Origin: Lutjanus erythropterus
Taxonomy: Eukaryota; Chordata; Actinopteri; Lutjaniformes; Lutjanidae
Direction: 5' to 3'
NCBI GenBank assembly: GCA_020091685.1
Contig: CM034603.1
Location: 27,806,298 to 27,870,297, forward strand
Length of the DNA: 64,000 bases
Under the pieces are notes generated by a model, which was given only the letters and a program-made list of their open reading frames with translations, was not told the DNA's origin and made no database searches. The position numbers and the translations under genes were made by a program. This document shows positions 38,601-51,950 of the stretch, one piece after another; position 1 is the stretch's first letter; each line of letters starts with the position of its first letter.

Positions 38601-39785
38601 CAACGTGATGTATTTCAATTGCTTGTTTTATCCAACTGAAAGTCTGAAACATAAAGATATTAAGGTACTGTTCAGACTGCCAGCTAAAATCCATTTTCAT
38701 AGCATACCCAGATTGAATTTTATAAAGTCTGGACAGCAAAAAACATCAAATACGATTTTTGCAAAGGTCACATTTGGAGGTGGTTTGCAATGCGTTACCA
38801 ATTGGATTTCTACAGGCACATCCCGATCCGGAAATCAGATTTCAAAGTGTCTTTTGCACAGTGCGACACACAATAATTACATGAAATCCAGAGTGATCGG
38901 AGCAGGCAGGCAGAGTCCATGCTGCTACAAACACAGTTGTTTAGAGAGCTAGATGATGGATCTCCATGTCTCATGCTTCATTCGCGTTGTTAAGCTGTGT
39001 TAGCAGCGTATGTACTGTGTTAGTGACGCCAACATTGTTACCACAGCAACCCTTGGCGATGTCTGGACACACAAATCGGATCTGATCACTTGCAAATGAC
39101 AGTGTGGACAGTCTGTCTTTAAAATTTTATTTGAGAAATAAATCTGAACAAAGAATATGTTTACTATCATGCATGAAGCAGAGAAGTATTAAATCCTCAC
39201 ATTTCAGAGGCTGGAACCAGAAAATATTTGGCATCTTTCCTTGAAAAACAATTAATAATCTAATAAAATAGTCAATAAAGTAGTTGATGAATTTTCTTCA
39301 ATCAACTCATGGATTAATTGAAATATTTTATACACACTTGTCATGTCCTAGGCATCAAAACACAAGACAGAAGTGGCCCTAACTCCAGCACAGTGTTGCA
39401 GCGTAGAATCTGGCAGGTGGACTGATGCCATCCAAATGTTTGATAGGCTTTGAGGGCCCATTAATATTGCAACACTTGAGAGATTTGCTCCGGCAGGAAA
39501 TATGGTCTCTCCCTGCATTTATCAGGGAGCTTCCCATCAAGGCGCACTAAGTCAAATCGGCTTTGTTTTGCTGCGTGTGCAGTTTGTTCGGACGCTGTCA
39601 CAACAACTACGGAAATCCCTGCGAGGTTTACTGTTTTGCTGAGGCCTGGCGCTCGAAAGACTAGTGATGCTTAGTCTGCCCCTAGCTGTCAGGAGAGAAA
39701 AACAATGTGAGGGATCACTGTCCATTAGTGAGAGCAGCTCCAATTCTTACACTACAGAGATGTGCCTTGGTCAGATAGCTCTGTC

Positions 39786-40348
39786 AAAGGGATAGTTTGG
39801 ATTATTTGAAGCAGGGCTGTATGAGGCACTTATGGATAGTCAGTGTATTACCTACAGCAGATGGCAATCAGCATGCTACCAGTTTGGAGAAGCAAAGAAG
39901 AGTACCAGCATGAAAGCTAAGCAAAGGTATTTTAACCACTTAAAAAGGTGCACCTACAAAAAATTAATATCAGTTTAAGTGCACACTATATTTAGAATAT
40001 TTTCACTGCTTTACTTTGCAGTCTGACAGCCTTTTTAAATGTTAAACCAAATATTGCTCTCTCCAAACCAGCCAAACTCCATAGTTGAAATCAGCAACCA
40101 ATAGTCTGGAGTCATCAAAATCACATAGCACAGAAATACAGAAATAAAATAAGAGACTGAGGCTGCTGGACCAGCAACTCCTGTGTTCTGCAAGGTGAAA
40201 TGACTGTTTTTGCCTATGGAGTTTGGAGTATTTGGAGGGAGCAATATTTGGTTTATATAATGGTGGTGTCCCATCAGGATATCAAGATATCTGACAGTGA
40301 TACAGCAACTACGGATAAGTACGACCCAACATCAAATATCCCTTTAAC
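39786..40348. repeat. Dispersed short element, family B, best-preserved copy
   Basis: Left end AAAGGGATAGTTTGGATTAT; right end ACCCAACATCAAATATCCCT TT, an imperfect reverse complement. The interior carries ATTACCTACAGCAGATGGCA, TTTGGAGAAGCAAAGAAGAG and CACTATATTTAGAATATTTT. About 560 bp, no open frame for a transposase. A further fragment lies at 45125-45205. Confidence 0.75.
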
Positions 40349-40933
40349 ATCTGCTTTTTCAACCGGTCTGCTACACCACATCGGTGATGGCTTGTTATGA
40401 ATGAAAAAAATCTGTACCAGACATTTTACATAACCAAAACAGAGCACTTAAAAGGCAAATGAATGTACTATTTTCTGTATGATACCTCGCTCAACACTAG
40501 TGAGACTGTCCTAATGTAGAAATGATGCAAATAGTATTTGTTTGCTACGAGAAGCTGCAGCATCATGAGGGTAAAAGCAGAAAATGGTGATGCTGTATGA
40601 ATGTCTTCATGTTAGGGTTGCAAAATTACTTGAAATATTATTAGATTATTATTAAGTGTAATATTCAAGTCATAGAAGGTGCAATTGTTTCGATGAAAAT
40701 AAAATGTGACAACACAGCTTTATACTGTAGTGCTGCAGAGACGCCCTGGTCTACAAATCTTGTTCTCCAACTGTAAGAGAACGTTTGATTACTAAAAACC
40801 CCAACAAATGTCAAATCATCATGATTTTATTAGTTTTTATTAGTTTTTTTAGTTAATACGTTTTAGTGAATACTAATCGTGAATCACATCTCAATTGAAA
40901 TATCTCATTTTACCATATCGTGCCGCCCTAAAG

Positions 40934-41090
40934 TGTGTGTGTGTGTGTGTGTTTCTGTGTGTGTGTGTGTGTGTGTGTGTTTCTGTGTGTGAGTGTGTGT
41001 TGGAGGAGGTCAACTTGGGACAAAGGTTTAGAGCTGTAACAATGAATATGACGATGCGATGCCTGTAGGCAGAGAGAGAGTGTGTGTGTG
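40934..41090 (+). repeat. (TG)n microsatellite cluster
   Basis: Runs of TG at 40934-40951, 40957-40980 and 41078-41092 interrupted by TTTCTG and unique sequence. Confidence 0.9.
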
Positions 41091-41244
41091 TGTGTTTACA
41101 GCAGAGGTAGTGGTCCAGGCAGTCTAAGTGGCCTGGCTGGCAGGCCTACAGTACCACACCACTTGCGGATAAAGCCTAGTCATTAATCACAGGCCTGTGA
41201 GATCGTCCCACTGTAGCAGAATACTGGGTCAGCTGGAGCTCCTG

Positions 41245-41254
41245 CTGTCAATCA
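41245..41254 (-). promoter_or_regulatory. PBX:MEIS/PREP composite consensus site
   Basis: CTGTCAATCA on the plus strand, that is TGATTGACAG on the minus strand, the optimal PBX:MEIS/PREP heterodimer site. An ATCAATCA PBX:HOX-type octamer lies about 390 bp away at 41643-41650. Binding untested. Confidence 0.45.
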
Positions 41255-43384
41255 GCGCTGTGAAATGTGTGTCTGTGTGTCTGAGTGGAGTGGGACTGTA
41301 AGCGGGGGAGTGTGTTTTTTGATGAGAATGTGTCATTTTGCCTCCAGCTAAAAAAAGCATATAGTACTGAGGAATTAATGCATTATTGCAAACACCAGTG
41401 TGCAAGTGCTAGACGTCATTTACATGAAAAGCATATCGAGTCATCCGCTGGGAATGAAAGCATTCATTTTCTGCCCTAAAAGCTGGAGCTTGATCTTAAA
41501 AAATAAAGACAACACTGCTCTCCGTAACGCAGAATACTACTATACTATGCAGACAGCCCTGTGGCATCGGCAGCACACGCCAGGAACACTAATATCCCAT
41601 TCAAATAAGAGAAACGTGTATGACTGAGCGCATGTTCAACCAATCAATCAACCAGTGTTTGACCCATTTTTTTTTTTCATTCTTCTGTCACAGGTTAATA
41701 CACTAACACTAACGCTGTTCCTCCATAGATTTAACTTCACAAAAGAAGCACAAGCTTTGACCTGTTTAGGTCAAAAATCAATGTAGGTTTAACCCGGGTC
41801 ACTGTGATCGGTCTGAAAGGGTGATAAGGGAACTGTCATCTGCCAAAGCACACTACACATGTAGTCAAGACTTGGGACAGAAAACACCTGTGTGGACCTG
41901 TAAAAACACAAAAACCAAAGCAGCTGAGACAGGCCAAACTCAGGTCCAACAGCAATGAACTTCCTGTTTGACTTTAATGTACATTTGGTACTAATGTTGT
42001 CACAATACCAGAATTTTAAACTTCTTTTAATGCCACGGCAAAAAGAAAAAAATAGTCCATGGCACAAAGGCAAAATAGGTTTATTTTGAATGAGCGCTTT
42101 ACTTTTTTATATTATAGGTTCAGTACATTTGAACATACAACCAAAAGAGATCATATCATTTTAAATACATGGTACCTAATTTGGTACATTTTAGTTTTTG
42201 GTCTGCAGATGTGAAGCCTGTTTTCATAAATTCTGGGATACTTCTGTACTCTTGCATGCTCTTCTGCAGGTGGTAGACATTTTGTTTATCCAACATGAGA
42301 GCCTCTGCTCATTTCTACCAATCAGAAGACACGCGGCGCTTTGCACTGACGCTGTGGTCAGCTCTGTCAATAAAGGGAATAATGCAGGATGTACCTGTCC
42401 TGCTGTGTTGAAAGATCAATAACATATACGTATACTACGAGTTCATGAAAGTAAGTCAATGAAATATAAAACCTCAAATACGATCAAACCACAACTAATC
42501 ACATGAAATCACCTTAAATGAGTCAATAGCTGTATGCTTCAACAGCTGTTTTCCTTTAACCACAGCTAGTTTAACATAAGTATAATCACAATCATTTGAA
42601 TTTAAATACATGTTAAAAAAAGTTAATGTTAATATTTTCAATCAGTTTGTTCTGCCTTCAGGGGTTAAACCTGTGAGGACAACACAGTGACATTAATGAA
42701 GAAGAAGAAGAACTTAGTCAAAATCTACAGCAGAACATTCAACAGTCTGACAGCTGTAACCATGGAAACAGCATCAAACGTTCTATCAAGATACCATCCA
42801 GTTCACTTCACCGGTCCGCTAAACTATCAAAGTGTAGTAGCACATGACTGTAGGTTATGGTTTGTTTTTTTTGTTTTTTTTTGTTTGTCAGCAAAATTAC
42901 AGAAAAATAGTGGCTCGATTTTCAGGACACTTGGTAAAAGGGTGTAACACGGGCCAAGAAAGAACGCATTCAATTGTAGAGCGGACTGTAACTAGGGTGC
43001 CTGTGGTAAAATTAGCTGAATTTGATGCACATACGCAAATCTGTTGTAATTAAAGTAAATGGCAACTAAACGCAGAACAAAACATAACAGCTGCCTCAAA
43101 CATCTCTGAAGAAACAACTGCAGCAGATATGTAAAAGTATGCAATTTACATGATATTATCCTGTGTGTATTATTAACATATCAATATGCAATTTTTACAA
43201 ATATAACAGTTATCTGTATATTGTATAATAAGTGTATAAATTTGACTTTATTTTGTGTTGAAGAACTTTTCGAAGTGGATCAGGCCGCAGCCCCGCAGCT
43301 TCTCCTCCCTCCCCGGCCCCCTGGGTGAGACAGCACTCGTATTCTGTTGGTCAGCCTCTACACACCTGCATCCCCAGCTGGACC

Positions 43385-43430
43385 TCTAATCCTCCCCTCC
43401 CCTCCTCCCTCCCCTCCTCCCCCCCTTGCT
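43385..43430. repeat. Pyrimidine-rich tract
   Basis: Low-complexity CCTCCCCTCC-type run on the plus strand inside a GC-richer stretch (43260-43570). Confidence 0.85.
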
Positions 43431-44456
43431 CTACAGTGCTCTACTCCCAGCTGCCTGGGCTATTTATAGGCCCTGTTTCATTTCCACACCTGCAGGGAGG
43501 CAGAGTTGTCACAGTGGGCCCACAGAGCCTCTCTGGAATACTGCATGGGAATGAAAATGCACCTTGCTGATGCAGGAACTTATTCTTGTCACTCTCTCCC
43601 GGCGGACTCACATGATACTATTTTGTTGTGGATGTGCAGTGCAGTATGTGGTGCACAGATAACGCGCAAAAAGGAATCCATGTAAATAAGATTCCCCTGT
43701 GAGGAGTGTGAGGTATATTGACATGGATTACACTTTATGAATAATCACGTGTGTGTGGAGTCTCTCTCTCACACACACACAGATGTACACAAGCTGGATG
43801 TGTTATCAGTACATTTCCTCACAATCAGCTGCATGGTCGGTACTCCTTTATGAACTTGATTAACTAGAGCCGGCGCCGTAATGCTAAGTAAGTGCAACAA
43901 CACATGAAAGTTCCTATTTTCCTCCTACATTTCCGTTTTTTTTCCTGTCATGCTTTTCTCTCTGGATGTAGTGGGCTGTAGGATCCAGTCAGCGGATTAC
44001 ATTATCAGTCTGACCTAGTTGCCAGCTATCTCCTGAGACCTGAGGAGCCAGGCTTTCTGCACAGCCTTCCGCTGCTACAACACGCACACTGTGTAACTTT
44101 AATTTATCAGGGGGAAGAGGAGGGAGAAATGTGACAGGTTGACAGTTCTCTTTGCCTGCCACTCCGAGCACTCCCTCTCCCCACAGCGTGCCGGTTAAGG
44201 GTCCTCGCTATGGAACAGTGCATTACCGAGAGTGACTTTTATTCAGCGCACTGGAAACTCATCAGCAAGGTTGGAACCTTCTCATTAACGTGCACGTTTA
44301 AGGAGAGACCTGCAGAGAATTACGTGATTCAGGACGTGGGAGTGGAGATGAATTTCAGTATTTTTTCATTGGTTAAAAACACCAGAAGAGCAAATACTCT
44401 GTTGTTCATATTCAAACTCAGCCATCTTCAGTGCTGGAAGGATTCAGATCATTCAC

Positions 44457-45016
44457 TTAAAGGGGAAATCTGTAACATGTTTACTGCACTAAATCATAAA
44501 ATGACCACGATATGTCATCAGAGACTAAGGAAGCATGTTAAGTTCAAATATCTGCTTCTCTGACAACAATGCAACAGCCAGCGTGTTCTGCTGCTTGTTT
44601 CACATTTTTTCACTTTACATGTAGCTTACAATAATACTGACTGTTTGCTGAATGAGCAAGTCTCTGTTTCTGTTAAGAAATCATTAAGAATCTTTAAAAA
44701 AGAGTAGATGCTTATAAAGGTTAAACTGAGCAATATGTTAATGAAGTCTTGCAGACAGTACGACAAGCCCTCGATGTATTTTCAGAGCAGTGGGCTTCTG
44801 TTTTCAGGATAACAGGCTTAACTTAACATTGTAAGTGTTGGGCACGTTGTCGTTTGTCATTAGTATAATGTTGCACTCGTCTTGTGCTTGTTTAGGTGAG
44901 TGTCTCTGCAGCCTGCAGGAAACCTGCCCGGGACGTGGGGCAGTAACTTGCTCCAGTGTTTTGACTGCAGTGCCCACTTTAAACACTAGGGTGTTACATA
45001 TTTCACCTTTAAATAA
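44457..45016 (+). repeat. Dispersed short element, family C, copy 2, with terminal inverted repeats
   Basis: Left end TTAAAGGGGAAATCTGTAAC; right end GTTACATATTTCACCTTTAA: reverse complements apart from three or four changes. The interior matches 28236-28795 block by block. About 560 bp with no transposase: a MITE-like element. The plus-strand open frame entering it from 44210 is not a gene. Confidence 0.8.
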
Positions 45017-46079
45017 AAGCAGCAATGCTGTTTGTAAAAATAGGTGGTTCGAAGTAAAGTACAGCAGTATTAGCAAAAAGGTTTAACAAATGTAGATGTA
45101 CTCATCATGCGGAATAGATTATTGGACATTAATTATAAGGCCCACCTCAGCAGTTTTAGTGTACGCTATATTTAGAATATTTTATTCTATTCTGATGGGA
45201 AACCACTGTTATATCGCCAAATACACAAACAAACAGATGCAAAATATGGGTTTTGTATGTATTTAATTCTGTAAAGTAACTACAGCCTCAAAACTGTACT
45301 GAAGTGAAGTACTTCAGTATATGTATTTCCACCACCAGTCCTCTCAGTCAAAAACAGTCCTATTATTAGAATTCTATTTAAGTGTTTGACAGTATAACAG
45401 TGATCCAGCATATACCGGTAGGATTTTTTCATATTTTCTTAAGAATACGGCCTCCACACTGGGCAACAAGTGTTCAATTAATTTCATAAAATCAATCATG
45501 TAGCAATTAGTCAAGGAAAGGCATAATTTAGGCGTTCAAAAGAAACAATTTGGAGCTGTTATTTGGAAAGCACAAAGGACTTAAAATCACAAAGCAGTTT
45601 GCAGTGGCAGAATTAAAATCACGACACACTCAGTCATGTGAAAGGCGGTGCGATGGCAATATACTGCGAGAACAAAAGACTGAACTAATCAGCCTGTAGA
45701 TTAAAAAATGAAAGTAGAGTTTTGCAACAAAGGGAACACTGACGTCCAGAGAGGGAAAGAAAAGGTGAGTGCAGAGCTAATTCTGTACAACTCAACACAA
45801 TGAAACCTTGAAAGTGGAAAGACGAACAAGAACATAACAGTATTTATGCTCCACACTGAGTGTATCATGATGGATGGATCATCCAAAATAGCAAAAACCA
45901 ATTGGACTAATTTTACACCTGTTAACATCCACAATCTGAATGATCCTGATACTGTAACTCACATCCAGTTTAACATCAATGTTTAGGGCTGAGCAGAGCC
46001 ATACATGCAATCGAGAGATATAGGTGAAACACTCAAGTCTTTTTGGGTCATGACTGTTTCCCCCAGTTGGAGAAAAAAA

Positions 46080-46340
46080 TAGCCAATATGGTTTTTCTGT
46101 GAAAATTTCAGGGGTGGTGGGGAGGGGGGCGGAGGTGGGGAGAGATGTGCTGCTGCCAGATTAGACTCCAGCCTGTGCCAAGGTTATAAACAGGCTGTTA
46201 TCAGGCCTCCAAACAGAATAATCCTCCCTGTATCAGCGCCCAAACATATGGGGCCACACAAAGCAGCAGCAGCCCCTGACAGACACCCCCTTTTAATTAC
46301 ACAGAGGAGGGGGGCAGGACCTTTCTCCCCGTGTGCCTTT
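46080..46340. promoter_or_regulatory. Candidate conserved regulatory island
   Basis: A GC-moderate, non-repetitive block between dispersed elements, with GGGGTGGTGGGGAGGGGGGC and CAGGCTGTTATCAGGCCTCC. The texture suggests regulation; no gene seen. Confidence 0.3.
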
Positions 46341-46489
46341 CCCTTCTCTGCTTCAGTTTGTCTCTGTCTGGCTGTCTGTCGAGGAAATACATTTGATTTT
46401 AGAGGAGGGAGCTCACATGCTGTGTCAAATAAAGCTTCAAGCCGAAATGTAGCAAACGTGTATCATGGTAACATTTCAGATATTGTTGA

Positions 46490-47315
46490 TTACAGCTGAA
46501 ATGATTTCTTGATTAATCGATTAGCCCTGATTTTGCTAATCAGATAATTGTTTAAGCAAGAACCAATTCCAGCTTCTAAGTTGTGAGGATATGCTGCTTT
46601 TCGTAACAATTAATTTCATTATCATGTGTGAAAAATGCTCATCATGATTTCCCAGAGTCCAAAACCCAAAGATGTTTCGTTAACTCATCATAAATGACAA
46701 AGAAAAGCAGCAAATCCTTACATATAAGAGGATGGAGCCATAATGTTTGACATTTTTGCTTGAAAAACAACTTAAACAATTTATCAATTATCAGAATAGC
46801 TGGCAGCAAATTTTATTTGGATTGACTTATTGTTGCAGCTCTACTTTTATTTGTCTTCTATAAGAGTAAACTGAATGTATTTGGGTTTTGGACTGTTTTT
46901 TTGGACACTTTTTACTATTTAATTGACCAAAAGATGAAAATAACCAGCAGATGAATCAATAATGACGATAACTGAGCCGTACATTTGGGTTTTTGATTAT
47001 TAGCATATGACAAAAACGTGATTTCAAGATGTCACCTTGGGCTCTGGGAAAGTGTGCTGTGCATTTTACTAAACAACAAATTGATTAATCAATTGCAAGC
47101 TTAATCAATAATGATTTGTTTCAGCCCTAATTTTAATCCTGGTATGACGTTCTGCAAGACCCTCTGCACTGGCAGCCTGTATGTGATTTTTTTTTTTTTC
47201 CCAGAAAAACTACGATGTGAACTTCTCACTATTTTCTAACATTTTTTGACATTTTGGCGAGAAAATGAATGGCAGTTTAATCGATAATGAAAATAATAGC
47301 TAGTTTCAGCCCTAC
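46490..47315. repeat. Cluster of family F element copies
   Basis: At least three copies in tandem or nested: GATTAATCGATTAGCCCTGA at 46512, TTGATTAATCAATTGCAAGC at 47083, and TTTAATCGATAATGAAAATAAT at 47277, with GTTTCAGCCCTA ends. All are AT-rich and non-coding. Confidence 0.6.
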
Positions 47316-47499
47316 TATAAGTGAAAAAATAATATATACTTTCTCTTCCAAATTATTTGATCAAACAAAACCATGTCAGTCTGCTCCACTCTGGTCTCAA
47401 CTGTTGGGGGACTCTCCCCTCCATCTGAAAGAAATAAATTCCTCCATCTTTTATATACTGCCTACAGATTTTAAAGTCTTGTTCAATAAAGTTTAAATG

Positions 47500-47760
47500 T
47501 CACAGAGGTGTAATAACGGGGATCATATAAACGCTGGGCTTGGAAAAGCTATGCAAAAACGACGGCGTCCCTTTCCGCTCATGCAATAAAGTTTTATTTG
47601 GCTGAATCGGCCAATAAAAGTGGGGTTTGAAGGTTGTCAATGGGGAGTAATTGGTCCCTTTTACAGGAGTGATCATATTTCTCAGAGGCTTTTTTCATAC
47701 GCTAAGAATGAGCCTTGACAGCGACACAAGGAGAATCTTCTTGTTAGAGATGTGACTTCC
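47500..47760. promoter_or_regulatory. Candidate conserved regulatory island
   Basis: Complex and repeat-free, with GCAATAAAGTTTTATTTGGC, GGCCAATAAAAGTGG (HOX9-13-like TTTATTGG cores on both strands), GAGTAATTGG and GTTGTCAATGG. Looks like a developmental enhancer by texture only. Confidence 0.4.
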
Positions 47761-50417
47761 TCGCCAACCTTCAGCTAGAACAGAAGGGCATAAAAAACTG
47801 AAGAACATCTGGAAAAGCAGTGCAGTGCAGGTAAAGGACACCACAGGATGAATATGCAGGTCTGGTCGTCTTTGAGATTTCACATGCACGACGGAGATAC
47901 ACAATAACAGTCCGCGCTTTTGGCAGCAGCAGAGCCCATTTCACACACCCCCAGACAGCAGAAAGAGTGTAGCCCTTAATGACGTCCAATCTTCTCTGTC
48001 ACGCCGGGCTGGAGGCTCACCAGGGCAAAAATCGACCGACAGCTCAAAGTGCTGTTAACCGGTTTTGAGGACTCCTCGCTGATGCACAAAGCACACCTTC
48101 ATTTCTAAGGTGGGTCACAAAAAGCCATGCCGACCCTGTCTTTTTACCCACAATTAAAGTTTAGACCTTCGTGCTGCATGTAGGAAAACAAATACAGATT
48201 CCCAAAGATTCACAGCTTTTCAAAATAAAAGATGTTTATTCTGAAGCTTTTGATAAAAACTTGCAGTTATCATGTGTTTCATCGCACATACTGTAGTGAG
48301 ACATAAATGTCAGCCACTGTAATGATTTGTAAAGCAAACAAACACACACGAAAGCCAAAGATAACCTCACAGAAAATAAAAGGGGGTATCTTTATTTTGC
48401 CATAGACATCTGCTTTGAGATCTGACAGCTTTTTGTCTGCATGCTTTTCAAACTATCTCCGTCTGAAGTCAATTTCTCTTTTGATTAAGACTTGAGTTTT
48501 GAACTATAAAGATATGTGTTGCGTTGCAGCTTGTAACATAAAATGTACGACTGCAGCTGTGATCTTTTTAATTATTCAAAGTCAAAACTAAGCCTTGATG
48601 AAACAAAGTAGTCAAGACTTTTCACCTTAAGATCACAACCATTTTTAATCTTTATTTTTTAAACATTTAAGCATCCAATTACTGAATTAAACCATTTAAC
48701 AGGCATTGAATAAAACATGGCGGCTGGGGGATAATATTACAGGGCTAACTAGTTTAAAAAAAGCAAAATGCAAATATTTTGGGTCTCGTCCTGATGATAA
48801 ATGTGAGCCAGCAAACACTGCAGACTACTGATTGGTCAGAGCAGCGAAACTTAGTGAACGTGTAACTTTAGCTGAGCGAGTAGCAGAGAGTGACGGTGAA
48901 TGCGAGCTGAGTGGAGGGAAAGGTGAGCAGTTGTCTGTCTTGCAGTAAATGTACAGTGTTGGTTTGAGTTTGTCAGTGAATAAAGGCTGCAGCTTCTCAA
49001 GACCAATGCAAAGCTGCTGAATGTGTGCGTGTGTTTCCCAACTGCGAGAATAGCTTTGCCATGTCAATCAGCTCTGTCTGCTTGAGGGGGTACAACCTGC
49101 AGTGGTAAACAACTTAATATTTCACTTTTTACAATGCATTTATCATGTGCATAATAATTAACCAATGTTTTCTATAAACTGATTGAATATTGATTATATT
49201 TGAGTCTCTGTCAACTCAGCTGGATGGTCAACTTGTGTGTCTGCCTCCTGATTGGATCATCTGAGAAAAAAACCTGAAGAAACCTGAGCTGCTAAATATG
49301 GAATAATTTTACCAAAATTAATTTTTTTTGCAAATGTATTTCTTGGTGTTAAACACAGAGCAAAGGAGAAGTCAAGGAGTTTTGTTTCTGTCATCAGGTC
49401 CTGCCTCGCTCTTTTGATTTGATTTCACAGCTGGAGAAGCATTTGGTAAGGAAATATCTGAGTGCAGCTGTAAGCCAAAGTGTCAGCGTCTATCCATCCC
49501 GGTAAGAAAGGCCAGAAATAATAATCAAACACTCCTGCCTCTTTGGAGCAACGCTGCCAGCGCCACAGAAAACAGACAGACAAACACAATGAGTGTCTCC
49601 ACATCCCTGCTCTGACAGGAGACGCTGGCAGAGTCGGGGTAAACGGACGGCGCGGTGCGGCAACGGCAGCCCCCTAATGATCTCCCCTCTGTTTCAGCGG
49701 ACTGAGAAAAGCCATTACCTCCCGCCACATTACCCTGCCATCCCTCACATGGTGGATGGCTCCTCTCTCCCATGAGCACCTTGCTCCAGTTATGGCTGGC
49801 AGTGCTCACCTCCTTACTGCCTCCTCCTGCTCAAACCGCCGTCCACCCTCCCTCCCTCTGAAACCCCCAGCTCTATACATCACATTTAACACTTTGACAC
49901 TAACAGTCTATAATGTTTCTATTCTACAAAATCACTCTGCCAACTCCAGGATAGCAGAGCACAGTCTGAGGAAAATAAATACCACTCTCAGCCGCTGGCA
50001 TTAAATTCTAAAGGAAAAAAGAAAAGTACAAAAAGAGCCTCTTATACACTCCACCTCGGCACCTGAGAGAGGGGTCCTCCGGCTGCGGTGGAAGCAAGGG
50101 ATAATTTCAATCGATACACATTACGACATCTCCGACTGACAGCAACAGCTCACACTTTACATGGAGGATTGTCCACACTGGATAAAGAAGCCATATAACC
50201 ATATTTTCAGGGACGTCAACACTCCTTTGCGAGCGCTTTATGGCAGTATGAAAGAAACATTTCACTGCATTAAATTATTAAAATCAAAAAGTGGCATGAA
50301 TAAATAAAAGCAGCCCTGAATAAGTGATGTGACAAGACAGACTTGAGGCATGACCTTTGAAAGTGTCTCAATGTGTCAGCGGATGAAACGGGAGTAACTA
50401 TGAGGCAAAAAAAAAAA

Positions 50418-50903
50418 AGAAATGATCAGAAAAAAAAGTCTGAATTGTTGCAAAATGACAGAGAATTAAAGGTAGAAGCTGTCCGAGCTGTTCATAAACA
50501 CACCAGAAAGATGCCAGGATGTGAAATAGACACATTTTGGGTTGATTCTGTGTGTAATAATCAGAGAAAAAAAAAGAGAAAATAAGGAAATACAGACACT
50601 TCTAACCAACACTTCTACTCAGTCAGAAGTGATGATTCAAAGGGATTATGTTTACATGAGTCTACAAATTATTTTTAAGGAAAATGTTGCATATTATGCC
50701 TTTTAAATACATAGAACATAGAAAAACAAACATAGAAAGTGCCCACACCTCATTGCATTACAGTTGTTTCTTTTGTTTTTAATGCAAGTGTTTACATGGC
50801 CAAAATCCGACCATTTCATTCTCTGCAAGCATATTTCATGTATATAAACAAACATTTGCTTTGCTTATATTTGGAGTATAAGCTCTAATGTATCATCAGC
50901 AAG
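50418..50903. repeat. Tandem duplication, copy 1
   Basis: Head-to-tail with the next entry. Shared landmarks in the same order: AAGAAAT start, ACACCAGAAAGATGCCAGGA, GAGAAAATAAGGAAATACA, GGAAAATGTTGCATATTATG, CACACCTCATTGCATTACA, TTTCATGTATATAAACAAAC and CTAATGTATCATCAGCAAG. Length 486 bp. Confidence 0.88.
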
Positions 50904-51404
50904 AAGAAATAACCAAAAAATGAGGTTGAACTGTGGAAGAATAACAGAGAAATGCACCAGAAAGCTGCCAGGATATCAAATACCCACGTTCTGGGTTTGT
51001 CCCGAGTGTCCAGAGTACAGCAAGATGATGAGAAAATAAGGAAATACACGCAGAAGACAGGGCGTCTGCAGATACAACCAGCACTACACACTTCTAGCGG
51101 ATCTTAAGTGAGGGCATATGCATGAGTCTATAGATTATTTTGGGGGAAAATGTTGCATATTATGCCTTTAAAACCAATAAATGAAACATGTCAGGAAATA
51201 TGAGTCTGCTCAAAAACAAACAATAAACATAGCAAGCGCCCACACCTCATTGCATTACAATCGTTTCTTTTGTCTCCCTCTTTAATATAAGTGTTTACTT
51301 GGGCGAAATCCAATCATTTCATTCTCTGCGAGCGTATTTCATGTATATAAACAAACATTTGCTCGACCTCACTGGAGTATTAGCTTTAATGTATCGTCAG
51401 CAAG
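50904..51404. repeat. Tandem duplication, copy 2
   Basis: 501 bp, starting at the base after copy 1. The right 300 bp is the best preserved: two differences in 36 bases over the CACACCTCATTGC block and two in 49 over the ATTTCATTCTCTGC block. The flank to the right (51405-51700) is complex, conserved-looking sequence with TTAATTTCAATTCGCC. Confidence 0.88.
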
Positions 51405-51950
51405 CCTGGCTTTGAGAGGGCATTAATTTCAATTCGCCGATTTAAACACTCCAGTTTGTCGCAATCCTTCATCGCACTACGCCACCAAGTCAACACACAC
51501 AATGGGCCTATTTTTCAATCTAATGGCGGAGCTTACTTGCCATTAGTGGAAAAAAAAAACCCTCCTGCTTTTTTCTTTGAACAAGCCACTCAAAATGTAA
51601 CCCTGCATTTCAAAATGAATTTGAATAATTAATTGCAAGCTAAAACAGACATGAACCCCTAAGAAACGGGCTGGGTGAAGGGAGCGGGAAATATATTTTT
51701 TTGCCCCGAGGCCAGAAGATCTCTCATCTTAGAAAGCTGGAAAAATCTAGTCTTTGAGGATAGAGTGTGTAATCTCCAGTGAATCTAATGAAACAAAGTA
51801 AAAGATAACGCCACATTTCATCACATCGCAGACAGAGTGCTTCCTCTGGCTTGCCCTTGAGGTGGCAGGAATCCATAATCTGAGGAAATCATTCTTTTTA
51901 TGTAGTTGAGGTATCACCAAGCCCCTGTTTGACCCGACTCTCAAGACAAT
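51405..51950. promoter_or_regulatory. Candidate conserved regulatory island next to the duplication
   Basis: Repeat-free, with GGCATTAATTTCAATTCGCC, AATAATTAATTGCAAGC and AGACAATTGATTTATGAG. It continues the texture of copy 2, so the duplicated block may be the edge of a larger element. Confidence 0.4.

Noticed and set aside
44210-44563. 117-codon plus-strand open frame
   Set aside because: Half lies in the family C element and the rest has no recognisable domain, splice context or relatives I know.
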